Below are positions 36,523 to 45,853 of a stretch of DNA of 64,000 nt, one piece after another. The DNA comes from Streptomyces sp. NBS 14/10 (GTDB lineage: Bacteria; Actinomycetota; Actinomycetes; Streptomycetales; Streptomycetaceae). The stretch is from assembly GCF_002224125.1 (NCBI RefSeq), contig NZ_NCSM01000056.1, positions 1 through 64,000 on the forward strand, read 5' to 3'. Both the position numbers and the translations under genes were made by a program. The first letter of the stretch is position 1; every line of letters begins with the position of its first letter. Under the pieces are notes generated by a model that searched no databases, was not told the DNA's origin, and saw nothing but the letters and a program-made list of their open reading frames with translations.

Positions 36523-38010
36523 TCAGATGTTCAGCCCGCCGAGGCCGTCAACACCGCCGATGCCGTCGATGCCGTCGATGCCGTCGACGGTGGGCAGGTT
36601 CGCCGGGACGGCCGGGAGATCGGCCGGGACGGTGGGCACGGTCGGCAGGTCCGCGGGCACGGTCGGCAGGTCCGCGGGCACGGCGGGCAGGTCCGCCGGG
36701 ACCGCCGGAAGGTCCGCCGGAACGGCCGGGAGGTCGGCCGGGACGGTGGGCAGGTCCGCGGGCACGGTCGGCAGGTCCGCGGGCACGGTCGGCAGGTCGG
36801 CCGGGACGGTGGGCAGCTCCGCGGGCACGGTCGGCAGCTCCGCGGGGACGCTCGGCAGGTCGGCCGGAACCGTCGGCAGGCCCGTGGCCGGAACCGCCGG
36901 GAGGTCAGCCGGGACCGAGGGGACGCCCGGCAGGGTCGGCAGGACCGGCAGGCCCGGGATGTTGGCGGCGTCCGTCAGGTCGGTCAGGTCGCCGGGCAGC
37001 GACGGGACCAGGGTCCGGGCGCCCGCGACCGCGTTACCGACGACGATCTGCCCGTCGGCGGTCACGGTCATGGTCAGGCCCTGCACGAGCAGCACGCTGT
37101 CGGCGGCCACGCCCGTCGCGCTGTCCTGGGCGCCGTTGGCCAGGTTCTGGGCGTACGGGGCGACCTGCACGTACACATCGTCGGCCAGCATGCCGGCGTC
37201 ACCGACGGTCTGCTGGGCCACGGGGGTCGCCTTGCCCACGACGTCGTTCCCGGCCGGGGGCAGCTCGCCCGGGGCGATGGAACCGGCGGTCGCCTGGGCG
37301 TCGCCCACGGCGCGCTGCGCCTTGCCGGCCAGCTCCTCCGGACGGACACCCGCGCCGGAGAGGGCGGCGAGCAGGTTGTCGGCCGAGCCGGGGGTGGCGG
37401 GCAGCTCAGGGGTGGCCGGGACAGTCGGCAGCTCGCCCGGGACGGAGGGGAGGGCGGGCACCGAGGGAGTGGCGGGCACGGACGGCAGCGAGCCGAGGCC
37501 GGGGAGCTGCGGGACGACGCCGGGCACCTCGCCAGTGGGCAGGTCGACACCGCCGGTGACCTTCTTGGCGGCCTTCTGCGCCTTCTTGACGGTCTTCTTG
37601 GCCTTCTTGACCGTCTTCGCCGGGTCGACCTTGTCGGTGGCACCGCCCGCGACGCCGTCGGTCAGACCGTCGGTCAGGCCGGTCACATCGCCGACGCCCG
37701 GCAGGGCGCCCTTCGCGGCGCCGGTGACCTGCGAGGCCGCGCCGTCCACGGTGGCCTTGGCGCCGTCCACGGCCTTGCCGGCGGCACCGGTGACCTCGGA
37801 GGTGTCGGCCACGCCGTTGGTCACGTCCTTGACGCCGTCGGTCGGCAGCGTGTCCCCGGCGGTCTTGGCGGCGCCGCCGACGGTGCTGGTGACGCTGTCG
37901 GTGGACGGGACCTCGGGGAGGGTGTCCGCGTTGGCGGCGGCGGTACCGAGGGCCCAGATGCCGGTGGCGGCAGCGGCGACGAGGATGGAACGGCGGATGT
38001 TGTTACGCAT
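36523..38010 (-). CDS. Exported protein with ~15 tandem LPxVPAD heptapeptide repeats
   Basis: 495 residues. MRNNIRRSILVAAAATGIWALGTAAANAD is a typical Sec signal peptide (cleavage after about 28), similar to those of streptomycete aerial-surface proteins. The next 110 residues are Ala/Gly/Thr/Val-rich, then a Lys-rich helical stretch (VKKAKKTVKKAQKAAKKV, about 130-150). PSVPALPSVPGELPTVP-type proline repeats and a central non-repetitive domain (about 215-355, VYVQVAPYAQNLANGAQDSATG) follow. Then come roughly fifteen copies of Leu-Pro-(Thr/Ala/Ser)-Val-Pro-Ala-(Asp/Glu), and the end is DGIDGIDGIGGVDGLGGLNI. No anchor or LPXTG motif is seen, so it is probably released or wall-associated. Function unknown; a structural or adhesive surface role is a guess. 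Confidence 0.82.
   Translation of the reverse strand: MRNNIRRSILVAAAATGIWALGTAAANADTLPEVPSTDSVTSTVGGAAKTAGDTLPTDGVKDVTNGVADTSEVTGAAGKAVDGAKATVDGAASQVTGAAKGALPGVGDVTGLTDGLTDGVAGGATDKVDPAKTVKKAKKTVKKAQKAAKKVTGGVDLPTGEVPGVVPQLPGLGSLPSVPATPSVPALPSVPGELPTVPATPELPATPGSADNLLAALSGAGVRPEELAGKAQRAVGDAQATAGSIAPGELPPAGNDVVGKATPVAQQTVGDAGMLADDVYVQVAPYAQNLANGAQDSATGVAADSVLLVQGLTMTVTADGQIVVGNAVAGARTLVPSLPGDLTDLTDAANIPGLPVLPTLPGVPSVPADLPAVPATGLPTVPADLPSVPAELPTVPAELPTVPADLPTVPADLPTVPADLPTVPADLPAVPADLPAVPADLPAVPADLPTVPADLPTVPTVPADLPAVPANLPTVDGIDGIDGIGGVDGLGGLNI
36586..36915. repeat. 21-bp tandem repeat array (coding)
   Basis: About fifteen 21-bp units, on the + strand of form GGCAGGTCCGCGGGCACGGTC with third-position changes, encode the LPTVPAD heptads on the minus strand. 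Units differ at few bases, so recent expansion and strain-to-strain copy variation are likely. Confidence 0.85.
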
Positions 38011-38107
38011 GAGGGGGAAGTCCTTCGAATTCAGGGGGATGTTCGGACGGGCAGACCTGACCCGCCCCCGCGCGGCAGGTCTCAAGCAGACGGAGTGGAG
38101 GTCTGCC

Positions 38108-38944
38108 CTATCCGGGGAATTCGAGGACTTCGTTGAACCGCTCACGCGTGGGCGCGGAGCTCTCGGCGCGTACGGCGCCGGGGCGCAGCCAGTGGCTCGC
38201 CTGGCCGCCGGGCACCAGGGCGGCATGGGTGTCCCCGCCACGGGGGGCGCCGCTGTCGCTGGTGCACTGGGCGACGGCCCCCGCCGGAGAACCGGCGGGG
38301 AAGGGGAAGGGAAGCGGCGCCGGAACGCCGTCGCCCTGGGCCGGGCCGTGCGCCGCCCGTACGACCGGGGCCCGGTCGTGATCGGTGACGGTGCGCGGCG
38401 CGGTCGCGGCCGACCGCGGGGCCGTGGGCCCCATACGGGTGGCGGCGCGCGCGGCCTGGTGTCCGGATGCCTTGTCGCCCTTGGCCTGGTGGCCGTCGGA
38501 CGGCTGCTGAGCAGGCACGGAACCGCTCGGACCGGTGTCGTCGCCCGCCCCGCCGAGCACGTCGGAGGGCAGGTGGACGGGCAGGGACCTGCCCGTCTGG
38601 TCCAGCAGGTCGGTGACCGGCTCGGTGAGCTCCCGGGTCTGCTTCTCCACCGGCCGTACGGCATCTCGCAGCGTCGATATGCGGCTCCGCCGCGCGGCGT
38701 CGTTGGCGACCTGCGCCGCGTCGTCGGTGGCCTTGGTGGCCTGGGCGGCGTCGTCGGCGCTGTCCGTGTCGAGCAGCCCGGAGGTGGCCGACGAATCGAC
38801 CGCCCCGCCCGGGTCCGTACGGTCCGCGGCGTGCGCGCTGCCCCCGAAGAGGAACGCGAGCGCCAGGAAACCCCCGAGGAACAGCGCCGCCAGCAGCGCC
38901 CGCCGCGCGGCCGCGGTGCGCGGCAGGCGCACTGCGACAGGCAT
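38108..38944 (-). CDS. Exported hypothetical protein
   Basis: 278 residues from the ATG at 38944 (MPVAVRLPRT). In-frame alternatives exist at 38992 and 39052, and a TTG near 38960 is preceded by GGGAAGG. The N-terminus has RRALLAALFLGGFLALAFLFGGSAHAAD, a signal peptide with AHA cleavage. The mature part starts with an Asp/Ala/Thr-rich helical region (DTDSADDAAQATKATDDAAQVANDAARRSRISTLRDAV) and PVEKQTRELTEPVTDLLDQTG, reminiscent of the neighbouring repeat protein, and the rest is low complexity to EFPG. It lies 97 bases upstream of the LPxVPAD repeat gene on the same strand; the two may be co-expressed surface proteins. Confidence 0.7.
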   Translation of the reverse strand: MPVAVRLPRTAAARRALLAALFLGGFLALAFLFGGSAHAADRTDPGGAVDSSATSGLLDTDSADDAAQATKATDDAAQVANDAARRSRISTLRDAVRPVEKQTRELTEPVTDLLDQTGRSLPVHLPSDVLGGAGDDTGPSGSVPAQQPSDGHQAKGDKASGHQAARAATRMGPTAPRSAATAPRTVTDHDRAPVVRAAHGPAQGDGVPAPLPFPFPAGSPAGAVAQCTSDSGAPRGGDTHAALVPGGQASHWLRPGAVRAESSAPTRERFNEVLEFPG

Positions 38945-39115
38945 GGCGGACACAGCAGACAAGATCGGGGGCCTTCCCAGACGTACGGACATACGGGCAT
39001 ACGGAACAGGGCGAAGCAGAGTTGGATCGACCAATCGGAAGGTCAGATTCACTTCCTGGGCGATGGGTTGATCCTTGCACGACGGGCGGGGGGCGGCGCA
39101 ACCCCCCGGCGATGG

Positions 39116-40324
39116 TTACAGCTCCTTGTCCGGTATGGGTAGTTGACGCCTTTCGATTGCCGCGGCCATGACGTCCGGGAAGAGATCGGGGGTGCAGGCG
39201 AAGGCGGGCGCGCCGAGCGCGGCGAGCGCCGCGGCGTGCTCCCGGTCGTAGGCGGGCGCGCCCTCGTCGGACAGCGCGAGCAGCGCGACGAACTGCACAC
39301 CGGACGCCTTCATCGCCGCGACCCGGCCCAGCATCTCGTCGCGTATGCCGCCCTCGTACAGATCGCTGATCAGCACGACCACGGTGTCGGCGGGGCGGGA
39401 GATGTGCGACTGGCAGTACGCGAGCGCCCGGTTGATGTCCGTGCCGCCACCGAGCTGGGTGCCGAAGAGCACATCCACCGGGTCGTCCAGTTCCTCCGTC
39501 AGATCCACGACGGCGGTGTCGAAGACGACGAGGCGGGTGGCGAGGGAGCGCATCGAGGCCAGTACGGCGCCGAAGACGGAGGCGTAGACGACGGACGCGG
39601 CCATCGACCCCGACTGGTCGATGCACAGGATCACGTCCTTCTTCACCCCGTGCGCCGCGCGCCCGTATCCGATCAGCCGTTCGGGGACGACGGTGCGGTG
39701 CTCGGGGAGGTAGTTCTTCAGGTTCGCGCGGATGGTGCGGTCCCAGTCGATGTCGCGGTGGCGCGGGCGGCTGGTCCGGGCGGTGCGGTCGAGGGCGCCG
39801 GTGAGGGTGGCGCGGGTGCGGGTGGCCAGCCGCTTCTCCAGGTCCGCCACGACCTTGCGGACGACGGCGCGGGCGGTGGTCTTGGTCGTCTCCGGCATCG
39901 CCTTGTTGAGCGAGAGCAGAGTCCCGACGAGGTGGACGTCCGCCTCCACGGCCTCCAGCATCTCGGGCTCCAGCAGCAGGGCGGACAGGCCGAGCCGGTC
40001 GATGGCGTCGCGCTGCATGACCTGGACCACGGAGGTGGGGAAGTAGCGGCGGATGTCGCCCAGCCAGCGCGCCACTTGGGGCGCGGAGCCGCCGAGCCCG
40101 GCCGCGCGCGGACCGCTCCCCGGGGAGCCGCCGCGGGCGGTGGCGGCACCGCCGCCGGGGCCCGTCGCGCCGCCCGCGCCGTAGAGCGCTTCGAGCGTGC
40201 GGTCCATCGCGGCGTCCTGCCCGCTCAGCGCGCAGCCGGTCCCGTCACCGCCCTGCCCGCCGAGCACCAGCCGCCAGCGGCGCAGCCGCTCGTCCGTGGC
40301 TTCCCCGGTCGTCTGCGCGGTCAT
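39116..40324 (-). CDS. VWA domain protein, partner of MoxR ATPase (YehP-like)
   Basis: 402 residues. The N-terminal 210 residues are helical (FPTSVVQVMQRDAIDRLGLSALLLEPEMLEAVEADVHLVGTLL, then a basic segment). A von Willebrand A domain follows with a complete MIDAS: ILCIDQSGSMAAS (Asp236, Ser238, Ser240), GGGTDINRAL (Thr) and VVLISDLYEGG (Asp). Metal-dependent binding to a partner is expected. No signal peptide, so it is cytosolic. The ATG at 40324 overlaps the DUF5682 stop (ATGA). MoxR/VWA pairs act as ATPase plus adaptor in protein or metallo-cofactor assembly (for example RavA-ViaA, CoxD-CoxE); the client here is unknown. Confidence 0.9.
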   Translation of the reverse strand: MTAQTTGEATDERLRRWRLVLGGQGGDGTGCALSGQDAAMDRTLEALYGAGGATGPGGGAATARGGSPGSGPRAAGLGGSAPQVARWLGDIRRYFPTSVVQVMQRDAIDRLGLSALLLEPEMLEAVEADVHLVGTLLSLNKAMPETTKTTARAVVRKVVADLEKRLATRTRATLTGALDRTARTSRPRHRDIDWDRTIRANLKNYLPEHRTVVPERLIGYGRAAHGVKKDVILCIDQSGSMAASVVYASVFGAVLASMRSLATRLVVFDTAVVDLTEELDDPVDVLFGTQLGGGTDINRALAYCQSHISRPADTVVVLISDLYEGGIRDEMLGRVAAMKASGVQFVALLALSDEGAPAYDREHAAALAALGAPAFACTPDLFPDVMAAAIERRQLPIPDKEL

Positions 40325-42990
40325 CCGGCCACCTCCGACGCGTGGTTGTCTTGGCTGTTGTGGCTGCTGTGGTGGTCGTCGAGCCCCAGAAGAAGGCGGA
40401 CCGTCGGCAGGGCGGCCGCCGCGCGCCCCTCGTCCAGACCGGGCCCGAACCCGGGCGCGGGCGGGCCTCCGACCGGCCGCGGGCCGTCGGCCGCCGCCGG
40501 TCCGCGGCGGACCAACTCGCCGAGCGTGCGGCGCACCCCGGCGTCGTACGCCGAGAACGTGCGCCGCAGCAGCGGCAGTACGTCCGTGAACGCCTCCGCC
40601 GGAACGCCCGTGAGCCAGCCGTCGAGCAGGCCCAGCAGCCGTTCGTCATGGACCAGCAGCATCCCGCCGCCCGCACCGCCGGCGGCGCCGCCTACGAATC
40701 CCTCGATCCAGGCCGCCGCTTCGACGGGCGCGGTCCCGGGCGAAAGCACCAGCCCCATCAGCCGGGCCGCCTCCCCCTCGGCCAGCCGACCGTCGTCCAG
40801 GAGCAACCGCGCGGCCCGCCCCCGGATCACCCCTGAGACCCCGTCCCGCCCGGCAAGCCCCCGCAACACGCCGATCCAGCGCCCCCGCAACCCGATGTCG
40901 GCCCGACCGCCCTCGCCGCCCGCACCGCCCGCATCGTCCGCGCTCTCCGGGCCACCTCCGCCGCCCGCGCCGACCAGGCCCGCTCCGCCTCGCTCCCCGC
41001 CATCCGCCCGGATCTCGGCCAGCAGGCCGACGGCCTGGTGCACGGCCTCCATATGGCCGCGCATCTCGGCCGCGCCGTCCGCGTCGAGGCCGAAGCAGGC
41101 GGGCGGCAGGCCGACCAGGGCGCGTTCGGCCAGGCCCACGGCGACCTCGGCCAGGGCGGCGGTGTCCGTGCCGCGTACATCGCCGTAGCGCACCGAGCGG
41201 ACGAGCGCGGGCAGGGCCTGGGCGAGATGGCCGACGTCCGCGTCGAGGGCGGCACGGTCGGCGAGCGCGCGCATCACGACCGGGAGCGCGTCGGAGAGCC
41301 CGGCGAGCAGACAGCGCTCGGCCAGGTCCGTGACCTCGCCGAGGGCCGCGGCGTCCACCGCCTTGGCCTCCGCCCTCGTCGTGGCGGCCGACAGCACGGT
41401 GGTGCCCCACACCCCCGCCTCGGCGACCCGCACCGACAGCTCCGGCTCCCAGCGCAGCCGCCATGTCTCCCGGAACGTGCCGGTGCTGCCGCGCGAGGCG
41501 GCCTGGGTCCCCCAGTCGACGCCGAGCAGCCGCAGCCGGTGCAGCAGGCGGCTGCGCGCGGCGTCGGTCTCCTTGCGCAGGTCCAGCTCCAGCTCGCGGT
41601 CGAGCGCCTCAGGCTTGAGCCGCAGCGAACGCTGGGTGCGCGTCAGATCCCGCTGGAGCGGAGTGGCGGGCGCCGACTCGGGCACCTCGCCCAGGACGTC
41701 CCCGACGACCAGCCGGTCATGGACGAGCGCGAGCGGCACATCGGAGCCGTCGCACATCACCGCCCGCACCGCGTCCATGGTCTCGGCGAGCCCGGCCAGC
41801 GGCCGGCCGCGCATGGCGGCCAGGGTCTCGGCGAGCCGTACGGCCTCGATGACATGGGCGGACGAGACGGCGAAGTCCTCGGCGCGCAGCAGCCCGGCGA
41901 CCTTGGTCAGCCAGCGCTCCAGCGGGCGGTCCGCGGCGTGGAAGAGATGGCTGTACCAGCCGGGGGAGGCGATCCCCGCGCCGTAGCCGCTGTGCCGGGC
42001 CAGCCGGCGGTGTGTCCACGGCACCCAGCTGAGCTCGACCTTGACCTTCGGCAGCCCCTTGAGGAGCCCGCGATCGGCCGTCGCGGTCGTCCGCTCGGCC
42101 AGCGCCGGAACGTGCCAGGCCCCGCAGACGACGGCGACCCGGTCCCCGAACTCCCGCCGCGCCTCGCGCAGCCGCAGCCGCATCTGGGCCTCGCGCGCGG
42201 CGTCGTGCTCATGTCCGCCGTGGCCGTACTCGGCGCGGAGCGCGGCCATGGCTTCGCCGAGCGCGGTGAACGAAGCGACGGCCCCGGTCCCGGCTCCCGT
42301 CCCGCCTGCCCCGCCCGCCGACCCCGCCCCATCTGCCGACCCCGCCCCGTCCTGCGACCCCGCGCCGCCCGCCGGCCCCGCGCCGCCCGACGACGCCGCC
42401 CCTTCCGCCGGCCCCGGGCCGCCCGTCGTATCCGCGCCGGGGCCCAGGCCACGGTGCTCGACGACGTCCTCCCACCACCGCTCCGGCTCCTCGTATCCCG
42501 CGGCCTCCGCGAGCACCGCGAGCGGATCCACCCGCAGCCGCCCGGCCGGATCCCCCTCCGATGCCTCGGCCTCCCCATCCGCACCCGTACCCGTACGGGC
42601 CGCCAGGGCCAGGGAGTTCGTCGCCGGGAGGTCGATGAACCGCACGGGAACGCCACGGGACAGGGCCCACTGGATGGCCACCCACTCCGGCGAGAACTCG
42701 GCCAGCGGCCAGAACGCGGCCTGCCCCGGGTCGCTCACCGCATGGGCGAGCAGGGCCACGGGGGGCCGCATGCCCTCCTCCGCGGCGAAGCCGACAAGCG
42801 CGTCCGCCTCCGGTGGCCCCTCGATGAGCACGGCGCCGGGCTCGCATGCGTCGAGCGCCGCCCGTACCGCCCGCGCGGAGCCCGGGCCGTGGTGCCGTAC
42901 GCCCAGGAGCAGCGGCCACGGCGGCTCGGCCGGCACCACCCGAGGGCCGGGCGGGGGCGCCGCGCGGCCCTGGGTGGCGGCGGCACTCAC
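40321..42990 (-). CDS. DUF5682 family protein (YehM-like)
   Basis: 889 residues from a GTG at 42990 that overlaps the MoxR stop (GTGA). N-terminal conserved start PWPLLLGVRHHGPGSARAVRAALDACEPGAVLIEGPPEADAL, then AFWPLAEFSPEWVAIQWALSRGVPVRFIDLPATN. A Gly/Ala/Asp low-complexity insert (about 195-245) precedes VAVVCGAWHVPALAER, which together with the first motif resembles the TraB/Tiki-type GxxH-E pattern. The large C-terminal part is alpha-helical, repeat-like (LAERCLLAGLSDALPVVMRALADRA). No ATPase motif. It is the central gene of the MoxR-DUF5682-VWA operon. Whether it is a protease or a scaffold is open. Confidence 0.88.
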   Translation of the reverse strand: MSAAATQGRAAPPPGPRVVPAEPPWPLLLGVRHHGPGSARAVRAALDACEPGAVLIEGPPEADALVGFAAEEGMRPPVALLAHAVSDPGQAAFWPLAEFSPEWVAIQWALSRGVPVRFIDLPATNSLALAARTGTGADGEAEASEGDPAGRLRVDPLAVLAEAAGYEEPERWWEDVVEHRGLGPGADTTGGPGPAEGAASSGGAGPAGGAGSQDGAGSADGAGSAGGAGGTGAGTGAVASFTALGEAMAALRAEYGHGGHEHDAAREAQMRLRLREARREFGDRVAVVCGAWHVPALAERTTATADRGLLKGLPKVKVELSWVPWTHRRLARHSGYGAGIASPGWYSHLFHAADRPLERWLTKVAGLLRAEDFAVSSAHVIEAVRLAETLAAMRGRPLAGLAETMDAVRAVMCDGSDVPLALVHDRLVVGDVLGEVPESAPATPLQRDLTRTQRSLRLKPEALDRELELDLRKETDAARSRLLHRLRLLGVDWGTQAASRGSTGTFRETWRLRWEPELSVRVAEAGVWGTTVLSAATTRAEAKAVDAAALGEVTDLAERCLLAGLSDALPVVMRALADRAALDADVGHLAQALPALVRSVRYGDVRGTDTAALAEVAVGLAERALVGLPPACFGLDADGAAEMRGHMEAVHQAVGLLAEIRADGGERGGAGLVGAGGGGGPESADDAGGAGGEGGRADIGLRGRWIGVLRGLAGRDGVSGVIRGRAARLLLDDGRLAEGEAARLMGLVLSPGTAPVEAAAWIEGFVGGAAGGAGGGMLLVHDERLLGLLDGWLTGVPAEAFTDVLPLLRRTFSAYDAGVRRTLGELVRRGPAAADGPRPVGGPPAPGFGPGLDEGRAAAALPTVRLLLGLDDHHSSHNSQDNHASEVAG

Positions 42991-44240
42991 GCGCTCACCT
43001 CGCGGCACGCGCGGTAGAAGTCCTTCCAGCCGTCGCGCTCGCGGACTACCGTCTCCAGGTACTCCTGCCAGATGACGCGGTCCGCCGCCGGGTCGCGGAC
43101 CACCGCGCCCAGGATGCCCGCGGCCACGTCGCCCGCCCGCAGGACGCCGTCGCCGAAGTGGGCGGCGAGCGCGAGTCCACCGGTGACCACGGAGATCGCC
43201 TCGGCCGTCGACAGCGTGCCCGACGGCGACTTGAGCTTGGTGCGTCCGTCCTCCGTCGTCCCGCCCCGCAGCTCGCGGAAGACCGTGACCACCCGGCGGA
43301 TCTCGGCCACGCCCTCGGGAGCCGGCGGCAGGTCCAGCGAGCGGCCGAGCTGGGCCACGCGGCGGGCCACGATGTCGACCTCCTCCTCGGCGGTCGCGGG
43401 CAGCGGCAGCACGACCGTGTTGAACCGGCGGCGCAGGGCGCTGGAGAGCTCGTTGACCCCCCGGTCGCGGTCGTTGGCCGTGGCGATCAGGTTGAAGCCG
43501 CGGACCGCCTGGACCTCCTCCCCCAGCTCCGGGATCGGCAGGGTCTTCTCCGAGAGGACGGTGATCAGCGTGTCCTGGACGTCGGCCGGGATACGGGTCA
43601 GCTCCTCCACACGCGCGGTCATGCCCTCGGCCATCGCCCGCATCACCGGGCTCGGCACCAGCGCCTCGCGGCTGGGGCCGTGGGCGAGCAGCTGGGCGTA
43701 GTTCCAGCCGTAGCGGATGGCTTCCTCGGGCGTGCCCGCGGTGCCCTGGACCAGCAGCGTCGAATCGCCGCTGACCGCCGCCGCCAGGTGCTCGGAGACC
43801 CACGTCTTGGCCGTGCCGGGCACCCCCAGCAGGAGCAGCGCGCGGTCGGTGGCGAGGGTCGTGACGGCGACCTCGATGATGCGGCGGGGGCCCACGTACT
43901 TGGGCGTGATCACGGTGCCGTCCGGCAGCGTGCCGCCGAGCAGGTATGTCGCGACCGCCCACGGCGACAGGCGCCAGCGGGCGGGCCGCGGGCGGTCGTC
44001 GGCCGCGGCGAGCGCCTTGAGCTCGTCGGCGAAGGCGTCCTCGGCGTGCGGGCGCAGGGCCTCGCCCCCGGCGGCCCCCGCCGTGCCGTCGTCGGCGGCT
44101 CCGGCGACTCCGGCGGCTTGGGCTACCTGGGCTGCCTGGGTGGCAGCGTCGGCATTCGCAGCGTCGGCGGCGCCGGTGCCGCCGCGGATCTGGGCGGTCT
44201 CAGCGGTCTCGGCGGTCTCGTCTCCGCTGGGCACAGGCAC
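42987..44240 (-). CDS. MoxR-family AAA+ ATPase (YehL-like)
   Basis: About 417 residues. After an Ala/Thr-rich low-complexity start comes VAVTTLATDRALLLLGVPGTAKTWVSEHLAAAV (Walker A GVPGTAKT), then VEELTRIPADVQDTLITVLSEKTLPI at the Walker B position (Glu-Glu in place of the usual Asp-Glu), FNLIATANDRDRGVNELSSALRRRFNTVVLPLP (sensor 1 and Arg finger) and a helical lid. MoxR ATPases remodel client proteins with a VWA partner, encoded two genes downstream. Start: a GTG at 44240 has GGGGGAG at eight bases; GTG 44246 is an alternative. It is divergent from the SWIM gene across about 140 bases. Confidence 0.9.
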   Translation of the reverse strand: MPVPSGDETAETAETAQIRGGTGAADAANADAATQAAQVAQAAGVAGAADDGTAGAAGGEALRPHAEDAFADELKALAAADDRPRPARWRLSPWAVATYLLGGTLPDGTVITPKYVGPRRIIEVAVTTLATDRALLLLGVPGTAKTWVSEHLAAAVSGDSTLLVQGTAGTPEEAIRYGWNYAQLLAHGPSREALVPSPVMRAMAEGMTARVEELTRIPADVQDTLITVLSEKTLPIPELGEEVQAVRGFNLIATANDRDRGVNELSSALRRRFNTVVLPLPATAEEEVDIVARRVAQLGRSLDLPPAPEGVAEIRRVVTVFRELRGGTTEDGRTKLKSPSGTLSTAEAISVVTGGLALAAHFGDGVLRAGDVAAGILGAVVRDPAADRVIWQEYLETVVRERDGWKDFYRACREVSA

Positions 44241-44383
44241 GGTCACAGCTCCCCCACGACTCGTCTCTCCGTCCGTTTCCGGACCCATCCACCACCCTGC
44301 ACCACACCACTGACAACCAGCCCGCCTGTCAACGAACCCGCAGGTCAAGGCCGTTGTCAGTGGGCGCCCGTACCGTCGAGGAC

Positions 44384-45853
44384 ATGAATGCGCAGGGGGA
44401 ACGCTGGACGGCGGAGCAGGTGCTGGCCCTGGCTCCTGACGCCGCTTCACGCAAGGCGGGCGGCAAGCTCGCCGCGCCCGGCCCGTGGTCGGGCGCGGGG
44501 GCGCATGGCCGGGGTGTGTGGGGGCTGTGCGCGGGCAGCGGCGGCAAGTCGTATCAGACCGTCGTCGACCTGGACGGACCGGGCTATCGCTGCAGCTGCC
44601 CGAGCCGGAAGTTCCCGTGCAAGCACGCGCTCGGCCTGCTGCTCCTGTGGGCGGGCGGCGGGGGCGTCCCGGAGGTCGAGGGCCCGCCCGAGTGGGCCGG
44701 GCAGTGGCTCAGCGAGCGGCGGGAGCGCGCCGAGCGCGCGGCGTCCGCGGCCGTCGCCGGGGCCGCGGACGGAGCCGATGGAGCCGCTGGGGGGCGGAAG
44801 GATGCGGGCGGCGTCGCCGATCCGGAGGCGGCGCGGCGGCGGGCCGAGCGGCGCGCCCAGCGCATCGCCGCGGGCGCCACCGAACTGGAGCAGCGCCTGG
44901 CGGATCTGCTCCGGGAGGGCCTGGCCGGCGCCGATCACGCCGGTTACGCATCGTGGGACGAGACGGCCGCGCGCATGGTGGACGCGCAGGCGCCCGGTCT
45001 GGAGGCGCGGGTGCGGGAGCTGGGCGCCATCCCGTCCTCGGGGCCGGGCTGGCCCGCGCGCCTGCTGGAGGAGTGCGCCCTGCTCCATCTGCTGAACCAG
45101 GGCTTCTTGCGCCTGGACCGGCTCCCGGAGGCACTGGCCACCACGACCCGCTCGCGCGTCGGCCTCACCACGACCACGGCCGAGTTGCTGGCCTCCGACA
45201 CCGCCGTCCGGGACCGCTGGCTCGTCCTCGGCCAGCAGGACAGCGCCGACGGCAAGCTGACGACGCGCCGGATCTGGCTGCGCGGCCAGGACACGGGCCG
45301 CATGGCCCTGCTGCTCTCCTTCGGCGCTGCCGGGCACTCCCCCGAACTGGCCCTGCCGGTCGGCATCGTGCTGGACGCCGACCTCACGTACTACCCGGCC
45401 GGACGCCCGCTGCGCGCCGCGCTCGGCACCCGCCGCCCGGACCCACCGCCGTCGCCCGCGCCCTCGGCCGCGCCCGCGGCGCCGCCGGTGCCTCCGGCGC
45501 CTCCGGGGAGTGACATCGACTCGGCCCTGGCCGCGTACGGGGACGCGCTGCGCGAGGACCCCTGGCTGGACGCCTGGCCGGTCGTCCTCGCGGGGGTGAC
45601 CCCGATCCCGGGCGGCGAGGAAGGCTGGCAGCTGGCGGACGCCCGGACCGGCTCCGCCCTGCCGATCGACCCCCGGTGCTTGGGGCGTACGGACCTGTGG
45701 CAGCTGACCGCGATCTCGGGCGGCCGTCCCGTCACGGTCTTCGGCGAATGCGGCCACCGCGGGTTCGCCCCGATCACCACTTGGGATCCGGCCCCCGTCC
45801 CGCTCCAGACCCCGTCCGGCACCGGATCGACACCGTATGGAGGCAGGCCGTGA
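44384..45853 (+). CDS. SWIM zinc-finger protein (YehQ-like)
   Basis: 489 residues from the ATG at 44384. YRCSCPSRKFPCKHALGLLLLW gives Cys70-X-Cys72-X6-Cys79-X-His81, a classical SWIM finger for DNA or protein binding. VWGLCAGSGGKSYQTVVDL before it is typical. The remainder is helical (RIAAGATELEQRLADLLREGLAG) then a mixed domain with LLEECALLHLLNQGFLRLDRLP and ALLLSFGAAGHSPELALPVGIVLDADLTYYPAGRPLRA, ending near FGECGHRGFAPITTWD. Its stop overlaps the GTG of the DUF5691 gene. The divergent operon supplies the MoxR, DUF5682 and VWA partners. Confidence 0.9.
   Translation: MNAQGERWTAEQVLALAPDAASRKAGGKLAAPGPWSGAGAHGRGVWGLCAGSGGKSYQTVVDLDGPGYRCSCPSRKFPCKHALGLLLLWAGGGGVPEVEGPPEWAGQWLSERRERAERAASAAVAGAADGADGAAGGRKDAGGVADPEAARRRAERRAQRIAAGATELEQRLADLLREGLAGADHAGYASWDETAARMVDAQAPGLEARVRELGAIPSSGPGWPARLLEECALLHLLNQGFLRLDRLPEALATTTRSRVGLTTTTAELLASDTAVRDRWLVLGQQDSADGKLTTRRIWLRGQDTGRMALLLSFGAAGHSPELALPVGIVLDADLTYYPAGRPLRAALGTRRPDPPPSPAPSAAPAAPPVPPAPPGSDIDSALAAYGDALREDPWLDAWPVVLAGVTPIPGGEEGWQLADARTGSALPIDPRCLGRTDLWQLTAISGGRPVTVFGECGHRGFAPITTWDPAPVPLQTPSGTGSTPYGGRP

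Noticed and set aside
36586..36915. Regular 21-bp repeats suggesting a CRISPR-like array
   Set aside because: There are no unique spacers; the units are contiguous and encode protein heptads in an exported protein.
35903..39142. A 1079-codon open frame on the + strand
   Set aside because: It is antisense to sucC and the LPxVPAD repeat gene. Its length comes from high GC and the 21-bp repeats (Gly-Arg-Ser-Ala-Gly-Thr runs), and it has no homology or start signal.
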